Below are positions 1 to 11,800 of a DNA stretch of 64,000 nt, one piece after another. The notes under the pieces were generated by a model. The model ran no database searches. It saw only the letters and a list, made by a program, of their open reading frames with translations, and was not told where the DNA came from. A program made the translations under genes and the position numbers. This DNA comes from Pelomyxa schiedti (lineage: Eukaryota > Evosea > Pelobiontida > Pelomyxidae). The stretch covers positions 1 to 64,000 of the forward strand of contig JAHLWZ010000386.1 of assembly GCA_020536535.1 (NCBI GenBank). Reading direction: 5' to 3'. The stretch's first letter is position 1, and each line of letters starts with the position of its first letter.

Positions 1-343
1 GTGCTGTACAGTGTTGTTTGCACTTGATTCACAGCCACAACATGCAAGTTTTGTCATTGTTCGTTGCGGCGCTTCTGGGTCACCCTTCACTTCATTCGCC
101 ACCCAATCGCCGCTGTTCGTCGCCATTGCAGCACATAAATCGACCCGTTTTCCTATAAAAATGATGATTTTTGAAACTATTGCCAATGTTTGCCCAAAGC
201 TCCCCGAAAACGAGTTTAAGTTTTTTCAGGACACTTATAGAGTTTGTTTAACTGGTTTTCGAGTTGGTTGTATCCCCGTAAGAGGGTTGAACATAACTTA
301 AAAAATTTCCTCCAATTTTTCTTTTCACAAACGAACACGGAAA
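1..343. other. Intergenic leader, no gene supported
   Basis: No convincing gene is seen in this stretch. A plus-strand open frame of about 96 codons exists but has no recognisable domain or biased composition. The sequence becomes A/T-rich just before the start codon at 344, consistent with a short 5' flank of the next gene. The tail of a gene outside the window cannot be excluded. Confidence 0.4.
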
Positions 344-1867
344 ATGAACGACAACGATACCCAGGGAGAATACCACGAGCCCCATAATAAAAAACCTCGC
401 ACATTGGCGAGCCACAACAAAGGTTCCAGCCAAGTCGAACCAGGCCGAGGAGCCGGGCTGGCAACAAGAGTGCAGTATCACTTGGCTAAAATCCAGGAGC
501 CCCCAAACGAGCACAGTGACAATCATGGGATCCAAGTCGTCATATCCGCCAAGGACCAGTTTATTGCCCTGGCTGTTGGTGCCATGATCGAAAGGTGCGC
601 TGGCTTTCATGGGTCCGAGAATGGCAGCAGAAGGGCAAAACCAACAGTCACTTCGCCAACAGGAATGGCAAGACGGTGCGGTGGGAGCCGCTCTGCGGCC
701 CGTAATTATGGGAGTGCAATCTGGAGTTTGTCAGTGTGCCCTGGCGTGCTGAGTGTATTGGGGCAGGAATGGGTCCTGGCCGTGGAGAGGAGGGCCGCGT
801 TCACCGTGTCGCGCGGTGCTGGGTTTTTTGAGTGGGATAGTCCGCCGGCCTACCACTGTGGGAGAGGCACGCACATATACATCGAGGTGTCTTACACACT
901 CGGGGTTACCAAATGCAGCGGCTTTTTTACCCCAGATTACGATACCGTCTTTGAGGGATACATTGGCACCGCTAGTAGAGATACAAAGTTATCTAGAGCT
1001 TCACAAGTAGAGATTCCTCAGAATACAGGAGGAGAAACTACCAGTGCAAGTGCACATGGAGGAGGGGGTGATGAGAGGATTTTGATCTCGAAGCGTGACG
1101 GTTCGGTAGTGGATGTTGTTGACTGCCGTGGTTGTGTTGTGAGGAATCTATTCAAAAACAACGATTGGGGATTATTCTACGTGAAAACGCACTGCAACTC
1201 ACACTGGGTCGTGCTACACAGCTCTTCTGGCGGCAAATGGGGTTCTGTTCTGGTATGGAAGGTAGTGGATGGGCTTCCTGAAGGGTATTTCCCTCACACC
1301 ATGGAAGAAATGCGCCCTTTGCATGTCTGCTTCTCTGGTTGGAGTTGTGACGTTCTGCTCCTCTTTGGCTACGACTGTGATGCCAAATGTGGAACTGTGA
1401 CACTGGTGGATTTGAAGGAGTCATTCGAAACAGACTCACTTGTAATATTGCAAGAACTCAGGACTCTCTACACAATGGATCCAGTGAGGTTAGTTGGCTC
1501 AGACTCCGAACCCTACATCATTTTTGACAAGCAGATTTACAGCCCGGTATCAAACCGGGCCCACAAAATAGGGAACGGCTACCCGATTGATGTCATAAGT
1601 GCAACACAGTTCTGTGTTTCCGGAATAGACAACACCCCCGTACAAATTTACACTCTGCCCGACATTAGTACACCCAGTCTCACACTGTGGCCCCGAAAGC
1701 TTACTGAACCAGAACCCGCAGTTCTTGCCCCTTGTAAGATTCCGTTCCGGAGCGGAATTGTTGCTTGGAGGGTAGTCCCCTCAACACAATCACACAGTGC
1801 TAGAACAGTCCTCACCGACCTTGCAACAGGTGCTCTTCTTGCCATCATTCCACAAGGTTCTGCGTAA
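344..1867 (+). CDS. Lineage-specific hypothetical protein, 507 aa, possible beta-propeller
   Basis: This is one uninterrupted frame of 507 codons from an ATG in an A-rich context to TAA. No named enzyme family is recognised. Near residue 65 there is a short helix (KDQFIALAVGA), followed by a Trp/Gly-rich region and many short beta-like stretches (for example GSVVDVVDCRG, WGSVLVWKVV and VTLVDL). This alternation suggests a beta-propeller or similar all-beta repeat fold. The helix plus a following Trp-rich stretch resembles a large protein family I associate with Pelomyxa, which is recollection and not proof. It has no signal peptide or membrane segment. It lies 57 bp upstream of the AlkZ-like gene on the same strand. 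Function unknown. Confidence 0.6.
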   Translation: MNDNDTQGEYHEPHNKKPRTLASHNKGSSQVEPGRGAGLATRVQYHLAKIQEPPNEHSDNHGIQVVISAKDQFIALAVGAMIERCAGFHGSENGSRRAKPTVTSPTGMARRCGGSRSAARNYGSAIWSLSVCPGVLSVLGQEWVLAVERRAAFTVSRGAGFFEWDSPPAYHCGRGTHIYIEVSYTLGVTKCSGFFTPDYDTVFEGYIGTASRDTKLSRASQVEIPQNTGGETTSASAHGGGGDERILISKRDGSVVDVVDCRGCVVRNLFKNNDWGLFYVKTHCNSHWVVLHSSSGGKWGSVLVWKVVDGLPEGYFPHTMEEMRPLHVCFSGWSCDVLLLFGYDCDAKCGTVTLVDLKESFETDSLVILQELRTLYTMDPVRLVGSDSEPYIIFDKQIYSPVSNRAHKIGNGYPIDVISATQFCVSGIDNTPVQIYTLPDISTPSLTLWPRKLTEPEPAVLAPCKIPFRSGIVAWRVVPSTQSHSARTVLTDLATGALLAIIPQGSA

Positions 1868-1924
1868 CCAACATAGAAAGATTGTAGATCGCCATCTGTT
1901 ATCTGTTCCAAAAAATTAATTAAA

Positions 1925-3992
1925 ATGAACCGACGCGGGAAAAAAGCGGCTCCGTGTGCGGCCCCTCACACCCCCGTAGACACCAAACGACGTCGATCTG
2001 CCTCTTCCCCAGTCGCCGCGGACTCGGTCAGCACCCTCCCCTCTGCCGTACCCGCCAGCTCTCCCTCCCCCCGGGCCCCCGCTCCGGCGCCCAAGCCTGC
2101 TCCCGCCCCCGCCAGCGCCGAGCCGTCGCGGGCGATCGACCCCGCGCGGGCGGTGTACTTCAGGCTGCGGCGGGCGGGCTTGGCCCGGGGACACGGCCAC
2201 CCGTCCTTCGAGCAGGCGGCGGACGCGTCGTGCGGGCTGCAGGCGCAGGAGCTCCCCGCCGCCCTGCTGTCCCTCGCCGCGCGCGTCGACGTGGCCGCGG
2301 CCGCCGCTAGCCTCGTCAACGTCGGCGGCAGCGGTGCCCAGAATCAGACTGAGGCCGATGGGGGCGGCGAAAACGACGGGGGGGAGGATGGGGACGCGGA
2401 GAAGGGCGTGATGTCATCATCGGGCACAGCAACTGCGGCAATTGGGCAGTCCGGGGTTACTTATGCGTGGCTGCAAAAAACGGCTCTGGGCGGGGAGAGG
2501 CCAGCGCTTGTTAGGACTTATGGGCAGAGGAACACAATACATATTTTCCCTACATCGAGGTGCGTTACGTGGGAAGGTGATTTAGATTTTCAAATAATGT
2601 TTTGAAGTGTAACATTTGGCATGAACACCACGACTCCTTGAAAATAAATGCCAACAACTACTTCTTCTCAGGTGGCACACTTTGGCTACAGCTTCTTTGG
2701 ACTGGAACGACAATACTAGATGGTCTACATCTCTTTCGTCACTACACAAAGCTTGCATCAAAGCCAGTACTATTGTGTTGGAGTATGGGTCTCATGGCGC
2801 TACAAAAAGCGATCTTATGCCAAAAAAAATCACTCCAACTGCCGAGATAAAAGCAATTGCAAAGAACCTCAAGGGGAGAAAAGGATGTGAGAGACTAAAA
2901 TTTGATGATGTTTGCCTATCAAGGATTTTGCGGCTCTCCTCCAAGTATGGCTTGGTGTGCATTGGACCAAAGAGAGGCAGTTCCAACTGCTACATTGCAA
3001 GAGCGGCATATGCCCCTCATTTGGCCTGGCCTTCTGGTACTCCAAACAGTACAACTACTACAACTACCCATCCTTCAGCTTCAGTATCAACTTCATGCTC
3101 TTCAACTACAACAACATCTACTTCCCCAACCCCAAAAAGCAAAGAGGTACCAAAGAAAAAGTCATCTCACAGAGACAGTGATAGTGATAGCAGTCGCAGT
3201 GAGAGTGATAGTAGTCCGAGTGAGAGTGAGAGTGAGAGTAGTGAAAGCGAGAGTGAAGTAGAGAGTGCCGAAAGTGAAGGTGAGTCAGGAACTGAGACAC
3301 TGTTTCAAGTCAATGAGGTTACCAACACTTCCAACTTGGAACTTGTACGACTTTGGTTCCACTGCTATGCACCTGGAACTGAGCCAGACCTACGAAGGTT
3401 CTTTGGAGTTCGTGCGACTTTAAGCAAAAGCTGGATCAAAACACTGACAGAATCCGAGGAACTAGTGAAAGTTGAGTGTGGGGATAGGCCCGGGTTATAT
3501 GCACTGGCATCCGACTTGGGCGAACTCGCCGTTGCACCGCCGGCAACAGCGGATCCCCCTGTGATATTTCTCCCCCGATTTGATTCTCTCACCCTTGCAC
3601 ACAGTGACAAAACCTGGATGATGGATAAAAGTGACATAAGCAGGGTGTTCCGGCCGGCCGCACAGATTCTAGCGATTGTATTAGTTGGAGTCCGGGCAGT
3701 TGGAACCTGGGCATATTCCTCCAATAAATGCAATGATGAAGCCCAGGCAAGTGACAGTGAAGAAGAGGACGATGAACAGTCCAAGACCAAAACCAAACCC
3801 AAAGCCAAATCGACCAAGAAAAAGGCTGTGTCAAAATGCCCCAGTGTCAGCTGCACATTCACACCATTCCCGGGAACCCACAAGGCTGTTTGCGATTTGG
3901 TGATGCTGAACCTACGTAGGCACTCTGCGTTCCTTGCCTCGTTTTTCGAGGCTGGAGACCCCTCCTTAGCTGAGGCTCACCTGTTGGCGTGA
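1925..3992 (+). CDS. AlkZ-like winged-helix DNA glycosylase with acidic insert, 651 aa
   Basis: Two exons (1925-2559 and 2672-3992) join in frame across a GT-AG intron. Residues 1-60 are basic and proline-rich, probably disordered. The core matches the HTH_42/AlkZ family: the catalytic-type Q-x-Q motif in GLQAQ near residue 107, the RTYGQRNTIHIFP strand-helix near 198, a winged-helix segment with WFHCYAPGTEPDLRRFFG near 430, and the C-terminal VIFLPRFDSLTLAHSDK motif near 513. Family members excise bulky or crosslinked alkylated bases; the QxQ form is the AlkZ type and QxD the YcaQ/AlkX type. About 90 residues of Thr/Ser then Asp/Glu/Ser repeats (near 333-421) are inserted inside the fold, and another acidic-then-Lys patch lies near 560. 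The family is mainly bacterial, so transfer is plausible but not shown. Substrate unknown. Confidence 0.82.
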
Positions 3993-4319
3993 GGTATCCC
4001 CTATTGGCTCTTTCCTCCTCTTCCTCTCGTGTTGCACTACTCCAAACGACTGTGCATCTGCACTGACTGTTGCAAATGCCTCAGGCCACTTTGTGAAGTG
4101 GTCCACAAATACCAGTGAAACTCAATTTACTTCAACCAAAACAATAATCCAAGTCGATTCTACACGTTTGTTTTTTTATTTCAGATACAACTGTGGTTGT
4201 GCTCCTTCCTGGGCGCTATCTCGCGTCTGGCACAACACAAATCAACCAAAGTTCTATTCCAGGAGGGGGATCCAATAGTGCTGTGACTACCAGGGCCACA
4301 CAGAGCACATTGATACACA
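3993..4319. other. 3' flank and spacer, no clear gene
   Basis: This spacer lies between the AlkZ-like gene and a minus-strand hypothetical. It holds pyrimidine runs and a T tract near 4170. Short minus-strand open stretches at 4216-4315 could be an additional 3' exon of the hypothetical gene, but no splice solution is decisive. Confidence 0.35.
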
Positions 4320-4781
4320 TCAAAAGTACACGCCGTCGCCAGACAGGTGCTGCTGCCGCTGCTGCTGTGTGCTCAGGCGAGACGACGTGGAGGATGACGC
4401 GGACGACGGCGTGCGCTCCGCGTCGGGCCCCCGCTGCTCGGCCGACCGGGACCTCGGCCCCGGCCGCGACGAGGGCGAGCCCTGCGCCAGGGGGACGACG
4501 CCGCTGGGCGACGAGCACCGCAGCTGGCTGTGGGCCCCGGGGCTGTGGGGAGTAGCGGGGGGCGGCGGCTGCGGGTACGCGCCGGGGCCGCTGGGCCCGA
4601 TGGCGTGGCTGCTGGTCGTGTACAGCGGCCCGTCGCGCTTGGCCATGGCTGTTTTCTCGTGGGCTATCTGCAGGGCCAGGGCCCACAGCTCCGCCTTGCG
4701 CCTCGTCGTCCTGGGCCCTCGCTCTGACTTTATTTTCTTGTTGTCGTTGGTAGCGCACCCGGCACCACACCCACTGCTCAT
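4320..4781 (-). CDS. Hypothetical Ser/Pro/Gln-rich protein, 153 aa
   Basis: This is an open frame of 153 codons starting with ATG at 4781. The first 50 residues contain a basic amphipathic stretch (KAELWALALQIAHEKTA). The rest is low-complexity Pro, Ser and Gln, ending in a short poly-Gln run. The G+C is high, as in the 5' parts of other genes here. No domain is recognised. The C-terminus may continue through an intron, since GTGTAC near 4325 could act as a donor. Three frames are open in this GC-rich sequence, so the call is tentative. Confidence 0.35.
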   Translation of the reverse strand: MSSGCGAGCATNDNKKIKSERGPRTTRRKAELWALALQIAHEKTAMAKRDGPLYTTSSHAIGPSGPGAYPQPPPPATPHSPGAHSQLRCSSPSGVVPLAQGSPSSRPGPRSRSAEQRGPDAERTPSSASSSTSSRLSTQQQRQQHLSGDGVYF

Positions 4782-4896
4782 TTTATGTTTGTTTTTTGGA
4801 TTTTAAAAGCTAATGAAGAACAACGCCTGGAAAAAACAACAAGACAACATGTATTTGCAGAATGTTTCTTTTTTTTATTATTCCTTTTGGGTGATT

Positions 4897-6080
4897 CTAA
4901 TGGGACTCGGTCTTTGGGGGCTCTCCGGTGGCTCCAGGTGCAACGGTGCGGGATGTTGTGGTCACAAGGGGTTTGCGGACTGTTGGGAAGTGTGATTAGA
5001 GCGGAGAAACAAGGGGAGATGGAAGGAGGGCTTACATGGCTCAGAGAGAGCGGGCTGGATGAAAATGTTTCGGTTCTCAATGACAACCTTGTCAAGTACT
5101 TGAAGTGCCCTAGTTTGATCGTCCTCAGAGGCAAGCTCAACGAAACCAAAGCCCTTGCTCTGGCCGTCTGGTCTCTTCATGACTCTTGCTTCCTTCACGT
5201 TGAACTCGTTAAAGATTTCACGAAGGGTTTCATCCTCAACAACGTAGGGCAAGTTTCCAATGAAGAGGGTTGTCTTGGATGGTGTTCTAGATGAAAGTTT
5301 AGTAAGACAGTATTAACTCTTGCAGTGGAAAACCTGGAAGCGGCTGGCTGGGTCCTCTGCCTGAGTCTGCGGGGGAATCTTTGTGGCATCATCATCATTT
5401 GTGGAACCATGTAGGGCATTTGGGCCATTTGCTGCATTTGGGGCATAGCTTGCATTTGAGGGGGCATAACTGCCTGTTGGGGAGGCATTACTTGTTGTGT
5501 TTGCTGGGGAGGAGGAGCTGGTTGAGAGGTTTGAGGAACACCAAAGTAATCAGGGCGACCCATCATGTTCATGTAGCCCATTGGCATGCCGAAGGGGGGC
5601 ATGAAACCAAAGCGAGGGGGTTGGCGAGGGAATCGGGGGCGGCGAGCACTGCATTAAGTGTTACAACTTACTTATTCTGTTTGATGTTTAGTTGTCGGTA
5701 ACTCACGGTGCATTTGGGTCACGGGGGTGAGCAAGTTCAACGTTAATTGGTCTGGAGTCAATCTCCTTGTGATTCATTCTCTCAACTGCCCTTGCAGCAC
5801 TCTCGGGGTTATCGAATTCGACGAAACCGTAGCCAAGAGAGCGAGGACCGTTTGCAATGATATTCACAGAGACACTATAGCGCGTTGGAAACAAGAAAAA
5901 ACGAGTAAAAAAAAAATACAAATGACGACAATACAGAGGGGGAAAAAAAACGATAATATGCGACACCGAAAAAACAAAAACGGGGCCGTACACTTTGCCA
6001 ACAGCGCTGAACTCGCGTTCGAGATCTGCCTCACGAGTCTTGAAAGAAAGGTTGCCAACGAACACCTTGGACGAGGCCAT
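4897..6080 (-). CDS. Two-RRM RNA-binding protein, 301 aa
   Basis: Five exons on the minus strand (6080-5992, 5874-5707, 5648-5334, 5286-5036 and 4979-4897) total 906 nt and join in frame. RRM1 begins at residue 3 (RNP2 KVFVGNLSF, RNP1 LGYGFVEF). A linker of about 100 residues is first Arg/Pro/Phe-rich and then Met/Gln/Pro-rich. RRM2 follows (RNP2 TLFIGNLPY, RNP1 SKGFGFVEL), with a short polar tail. Both RNP motifs keep the aromatic residues that stack on RNA, so single-stranded RNA binding is expected. The Met/Gln linker is prion-like in composition. Introns are 47-117 nt. The exact role (splicing, stability or granules) cannot be told. The start is the ATG directly before the RRM, 141 nt into a longer open frame. 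Confidence 0.85.
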
Positions 6081-7286
6081 CGAGTTGCGGAACAGAGATC
6101 TTGGAGGGTCGGTGTAGTGTCTTTTTGCTTTTTGGGTTTGGAAAAGAAAAATGATTAAGCCGGGACTTATTTTTGTGTCTCTTTTGGAGTTGCATACTCC
6201 GGCATTATTTCGCAATTGCACTAATTCGTATCTGTTGAGATCTGTTCACCACTGGGAGGGGGGCTGCCAACTTGGACAAAAACCTAAATCAGTTCGAAGA
6301 ACGGTGTGCGAGACACTCCTTCACTTGTGTGTGAAAACGTTCCATGTCCGCGCTGAGTTGTTGCTGTTACGTCCGATTCGATCACCTCTTATTCTTTGAA
6401 TTCGATGTGCACCGATCTAGTCGAATCTGTTGTGAGAGCAAAAAAAACCTAAACTTTAGAAACGTTGGCCTGTAAGGAAGAAAAACTGTGTACCTAACTG
6501 CAGAACAAAGGTCTGGGTATTCCAATGTCCCCAGGCAGTGAATTTTTGTGCTTATGGAGCTCCATTCCTGTTGCATATGGTAAACGGAAAACCTTTAGCT
6601 TCTGCTACCAATTTCAGCTGATGTCTCCAGTGTTTCTTGTGATGCCTGGTGACTGGATGAAACAAAATGATAGCATGTGGGCTGTGTGTTAAAAAAAAAA
6701 AAAGCGAAAGTCGCACCTCCTATGATATATCTTTGTCAATACACAGACGCCGAGATTTATTCTTGGTGTCTTCAATTAATTTCTCAGATAGTTCAAGGTG
6801 TAGGCGTTGGTATGTATGTCCATGTGTTAGGTTAACACTTTCCCTTTAGAACTCTGTCTCTGTTCCGGTGTTCCATGCAACAATTGATTTGGTTTCAATT
6901 GGTAGTTTTCCCAGATACGTGTAAATAGTAGTAGCATACAATTGAGTGGCAATTCCACAAAGAACATTGAGACTGTTAATATGAGGTGGGGGTATGTAAT
7001 AGGAGGCGATAGTCGTTGCATATTGCAACCTCACTTCTTGTAGTCAGCGCAGCACACGACCGTCAGTTGCGTGCAGCGTGATGAACTGATGGGATTTGTT
7101 TTTTATTTTTATGTTGTCGTACTGGGCCGCATTGTTACCAGAGGAGTAATGAAGAAAAAAAACGACGGGCGTTCTATCCTTGTCTTGTGAGTGTGGTACC
7201 TCCAATTGGGCCTCAATGTACGTTGCGTGGAAGTTTTTTTTTGCCGTTTCAAAGGACCAACCGTTCAAAACGAAACCGTTTTTCTC
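6081..7286. other. 1.2 kb without a confident gene; scattered coding-like fragments
   Basis: No consistent gene model emerges. Coding-like stretches occur on both strands around 6440-6690. On the plus strand, near 6470-6620, there is a Cys-spaced peptide with VWVFQCPQ. On the minus strand, an open piece near 6555-6660 contains KHWRHQLKLVAEAKGFPFT. Frames break quickly in either direction. A decayed gene or short-exon gene is possible. The last 90 bp are the 5' flank of the F-box gene. Confidence 0.35.
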
Positions 7287-8786
7287 ATGAGCGCAACACC
7301 GTCGAAAAGACCAGCCGGCCGTAGCCCCCAAAAAGACGACGACGGAGAGGGTCACCCAACCGCCGGCACAAAAAAGTCGCGGACTGGTACTCCGGCCTGT
7401 GAGCCAAAGCCTGTCCCTGTGCAGGTGCCTTCACTCTCCGCTCCCATAACCAAGTCTGTTGCGTCAGCGTCAGTATCAGGCAGCGTATCGCTCATTGACT
7501 TGCCAACCAATGTGCTGGTGGTTTTGGCTGCCCAACTTGGTGACGGCGTTTCGGGGTTGTGCAAGTTGGCTGCTGTGTGTCAGTGTATAAGGGCGCGCTG
7601 TTCTGACATCGAGCACTTTGTGAAGCCGGTATGCGCCGCTTATGGGTTGGTTTTCCCATTTATGCCACCCAATGCTCCCCTATCAGGTATCACTTTCAAT
7701 TTGTTTTTTTTTACCTTGTTTTAAACATTGGGTTACATGATATTTGGTTTTGATTATCTTATGTTTCAATCTTAATCATTTGTTTTTACTTAGCGCATGA
7801 GTTGAGAAAAGTCTGGCCTATGTGCTGCCAGGTAAAGAAATACTTACATGAATTGGATGAGCTCACTGGCTTGGTTAAGTTTGCAACACCGGAACACCGG
7901 GCAAGAGCCCGCGAGGTTGTACTATCCCGCCTTTGGGAAAAATTAACAAAATTGCCTCAGGGTTTGGAGGAGTTATTCGCAGCTCATAAGGTTATCATTC
8001 CACCAGAGTGGCAACAAGTGTGGCACACTATACATTCCTTTGGTGTAGAGCTTTCCTTCCGTATCTATGATGCGGAACCTCCGCTCAAATTTTTGGGCGT
8101 TGACTGTGATCCAGAAGAGTGTGAGGATGAGGGTGAGGATTACACTGAGTTCTTCAAAAAGCACCCCTCGGTTCATGTTGGTGATATTGGCAGGGGGGCT
8201 GATGCCTACATTGACATCTTTGTGGCTGTGTCCCCTAAAGAGTACGGCAAGTTGATGTCCTGCCAAGATGGTGAACTCCACGCTACCAATGAAACGTAAA
8301 AACCATCCCCTTTTTCCACTTAGCAAACATCTAATACTTCTTCAATCCGAAATCCAACACTGCAGAGCTTGCACTTTGCTTTCTGGAGCTGTGAAGCTTA
8401 TTCGGGACCACCTCAAGGAAAATCCGGCCGACACCAAAGACCAGGCGGAACATTGGATAATCGATATAGGCGACAATACAGGCTGGTATGAATTCATAGA
8501 CTGGGCCAATGGCGACGAAGAGGACGACGAAGATAAAGAGGACGGCGGCGACGATGACAAAGCCGACAAGGAAGAAGAAGAAGAAGAAGAAGAGGGTAAG
8601 AAGAGTACAAAGAAGAAGCCAGAAAAAAAGCCCAAAAAGAAAAAAGATGATGAGAAAGAGGAAGCCTCTGATGCAGATGATGATGAGGGTGAGAAGAAAG
8701 TTCCAAAGAAGAAAGGGAAGAAGAAGCATGGGGATGATGAGGACGAGGACGAGGAAGAGGCAGAGGGTGAGGATGAAGAGAGTTGA
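7287..8786 (+). CDS. F-box protein with possible SUKH-like middle and acidic/Lys tail, 454 aa
   Basis: Three exons (7287-7686, 7794-8295 and 8324-8786) sum to 1,365 nt and keep frame. Intron 2 is only 28 nt. An F-box is recognisable near residues 70-110 (LIDLPTNVLVVLAAQLGDG followed by LCKLAAVCQCIRARC), which normally binds Skp1 in SCF ubiquitin ligases. The middle (about 150-330) has a pattern compatible with a SMI1/KNR4 (SUKH) domain, a partner known in other F-box proteins; this is a weak match by eye. The last 90 residues alternate Asp/Glu and Lys blocks and are probably disordered, perhaps nuclear. It is convergent with Aquarius; the stop codons are about 80 bp apart. The substrate is unknown. 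Confidence 0.75.
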
Positions 8787-8864
8787 TACTCCACTGGCGG
8801 TTGGGAAACGAAGGGATGTCAAACAGAGTCGACAAACAACTAAAAAACAAAATTTTATTTCTTT

Positions 8865-11800
8865 CTAGGAGGAATCCTTTCCTTTTGGGGCTGTTGTGGT
8901 TTCCTTCTCTGTTTTGCTTGTACTATCCTCCATTGGTGTGTCCACAGCATCCTTTTTTTCTGTGGATGTTGTTGGGGGTTGTGGGTGTACCTCCTCCATT
9001 GGGTGGGAGGGTGTTGCTGTGTTTGTAGTCGCCTTGTCTGGAGTGTTCACGGCATTGCGAGAAGCAATCACTGCTTCTCGTATTTGTTGCTGTTGTATCA
9101 CAGCAAGGGACATGAGTGTAGATACAATTTGCCCCATGTGAACAACATCTACTACCGGGAACATAGTGCCGGTGGTAGTCACCTGCGTGTACAGGGCAAA
9201 GTGTTAGGCTCTTAGTTGTACAAGAAAGTCAACTTACTTGTCTTTGGGTTGGAAAGGCCTCTTCTTGAACTAATTGTAGTGAATCTGGTCTGGCAGCTAG
9301 TAAACTGAAAGTTTTTGTCAGTTCATAGCAGTTCTCAAAAAGAGCTTTGCGGCAGAAAACATAAAGCCCTAGACGAGCACGGGACATTGCTACCACTAGC
9401 CGCCGCACATCACGTATGTGGCCTACAGTCTTTGTGCGCACAAGTGAAAGGAGGATATCTTTGTCAATGTCAGTTGTAACTTGTATTTTCAAGCGGCATA
9501 CAATCATTTTGCTGCCCCTGGAACTTGTCCACCGTTGTAACTTGATGTGGGTCTCCAATGAGAGGATTCTTTGAGCACCTTCGATCTACTATATCTCGTA
9601 AAAGGTGTTTCTGTCCGTTGTACGTTGTGAGGATCGAAATTCTCTCCCGAGGGTACCTTGAGTTGAGTGTTAAGTCATAGAGACTATCCTGAACGAAGAC
9701 AATACCCCAATAGCCGCATGTACATGTAACATTGAACTACATATTCTGCTTCACCAAGATTTTGGAAGAAGTGTGGGACGGGTTCTGATTCCCCTCTCCC
9801 TTCATAGTCATTGACATTAATAAGCTGGTAATCATATGCAAATCTAACAAGGCTTAGCTGCATTATCCTTCGAAGTGATGACTAACCCTGCATTTGCGAA
9901 ACGGTATTCCTCATTATTTAAAACGAATGGTAAGTTTCCCAGGTTTCTATATTTCCAGTTGTAAAGTGCTGCTATTTCCGGTCTGGATCTTCCCTTTTTA
10001 AAAAAATTAATTCATATTTGTATTAGTGAGGCTCAAACCTGAGCATCAAGTTCATGGTAACGAACACCAAGCCGGACAAATCGGGTAAACAGACTTTGAT
10101 CTAGATGTCCATATTTCTGGAAAGCAACATTTTTTACTACTGGAGGAAGTTGGTTATGATCTCCAATGAGAACAACACGCTTCAGTCTATTACCTGCACG
10201 AAATTACTAGAAGTAAGGAGAAGTAGCGTCACACTGCTTTCCGATTCCCGATCCATTTTTTGAAGAAGCATGGGAATGAAGGTCTCTATCTCGAGAATTT
10301 GGGCAGCTTCTTCCATTACAATGTTATCGTATTTGAACTCCATTGAAACCAAATCCCTACGCTTTTATGGATTAGTGATTAGAATTGCACTCGAGCTGAA
10401 AATACCTTTAGGGCAGCATGAGTACAAGTCATTGCAATGATTTTTGCTTGCTTGGTGAGAAGATAATTAGACCTATCGAAAGTGCTTCGTAATAATTCGA
10501 AAGCTCTGCACTCTTCAATTTCTGCAAACTACTGTTGGTTAGGAAGCAGAAGAGGCAAGGAGGTGTCACTACCAAGCGCTTGAGGTGCCTGAAGCATCCT
10601 TGGGCTGTTTCCATGTCTTTTTCATAAACCCCAACAAAAAGAGGCTGTGGTGCAGTGGAGAAGAAATTCACTGTTCAATCATTAATAAGTTGATGCACTA
10701 AATGAAACAGGATTTACTGAAAGGGAACTGATCTCTGACGGCAGTGGGAACGGATTGTAGACGCCTAAAAGAAAGTTTGACCTGATTGTTTTGAAGGCAT
10801 TACCACATACTGGACAACAGCCAAAAATTTCTCCCATCTGCTCAGAACATTCAGCAAGAAAAAGTGTGCTGCAGTCTCGCATGTCACAGACGCCAGCTCC
10901 ATGGAAATGCCCAAACTGGTGCCAAGTCTCTCAACTTCCGCTAAGTTATGAAGTCTCATCTCAAGCATTTGATTAACACGGCCCTTGCGGCTGAAGTCTT
11001 TGGATGTCTCCAGTTCACGTTCACCATGACCAAGACGAAGCAAATGTTGCTCTTGAACATCTAGATTGAGAAGTGTTAGTTGCCAGAAAAAATATTAGAG
11101 GAGTACCGAGGCAGATAATTTTCTCAAACAGTTGGTTTAGTGCTTGATTTGAGTGTGTGACAAGTAGTGTCCTTTGCTCCGGGAAAGTATGATATAGATT
11201 TGAGATAATCTGTACAGCCACATCGGTTTTCCCTGTACCTGGGGGTCCAACCACCATTGTTAAACCTTCATTTAATCCAGATTGTATAGCAGCCACTAAA
11301 TAATTGCCAATTAGAATCGCTAAGAATAAAGAAAAAATGCCTTGAACGGGGGTGAACGGGACCCTGTTTTTCTTGGGTATGTATTGCGGATAGGGCCCAC
11401 AGGAAGGGGTTTTATACGGAGTCACTATTACAGTGTCCTACACCAAAAAATTACAAAGTTGTTGCTTGCTGTGTATTTGAACCTCCATATCCTTTGGAAA
11501 GGTGAGTTTGAAAGGTGGTTCTTTTTGATCAATGCCACCTTCGAATATGACTTTCTGCACGCACTTTGTTACCAGGAAAGAAGATGTAAACAAGGCAACC
11601 TTCCCAGGAAAACATGCAAGAACATGTTCTGCTGACAGGAATGTGTCAACAAAATCCATGACTTCAACCTTTTGTATGAGAATCTCCTGGTCTGCACTGC
11701 CATAGCCTGATGAGGAGTGTTATTGATATGGAGATTCCTGCTTTCCATTACCCAAGAAAATGTCATTGAGCCATTCAGGCACCACGAACTCGGAGTTCAT

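Noticed and set aside
6440-6690. Possible transposase relic suggested by KHWRHQLKLVAEAKGFPFT
   Set aside because: It recalls part of an IS-type DDE transposase, but neighbouring motifs and the catalytic acids are missing on both sides.
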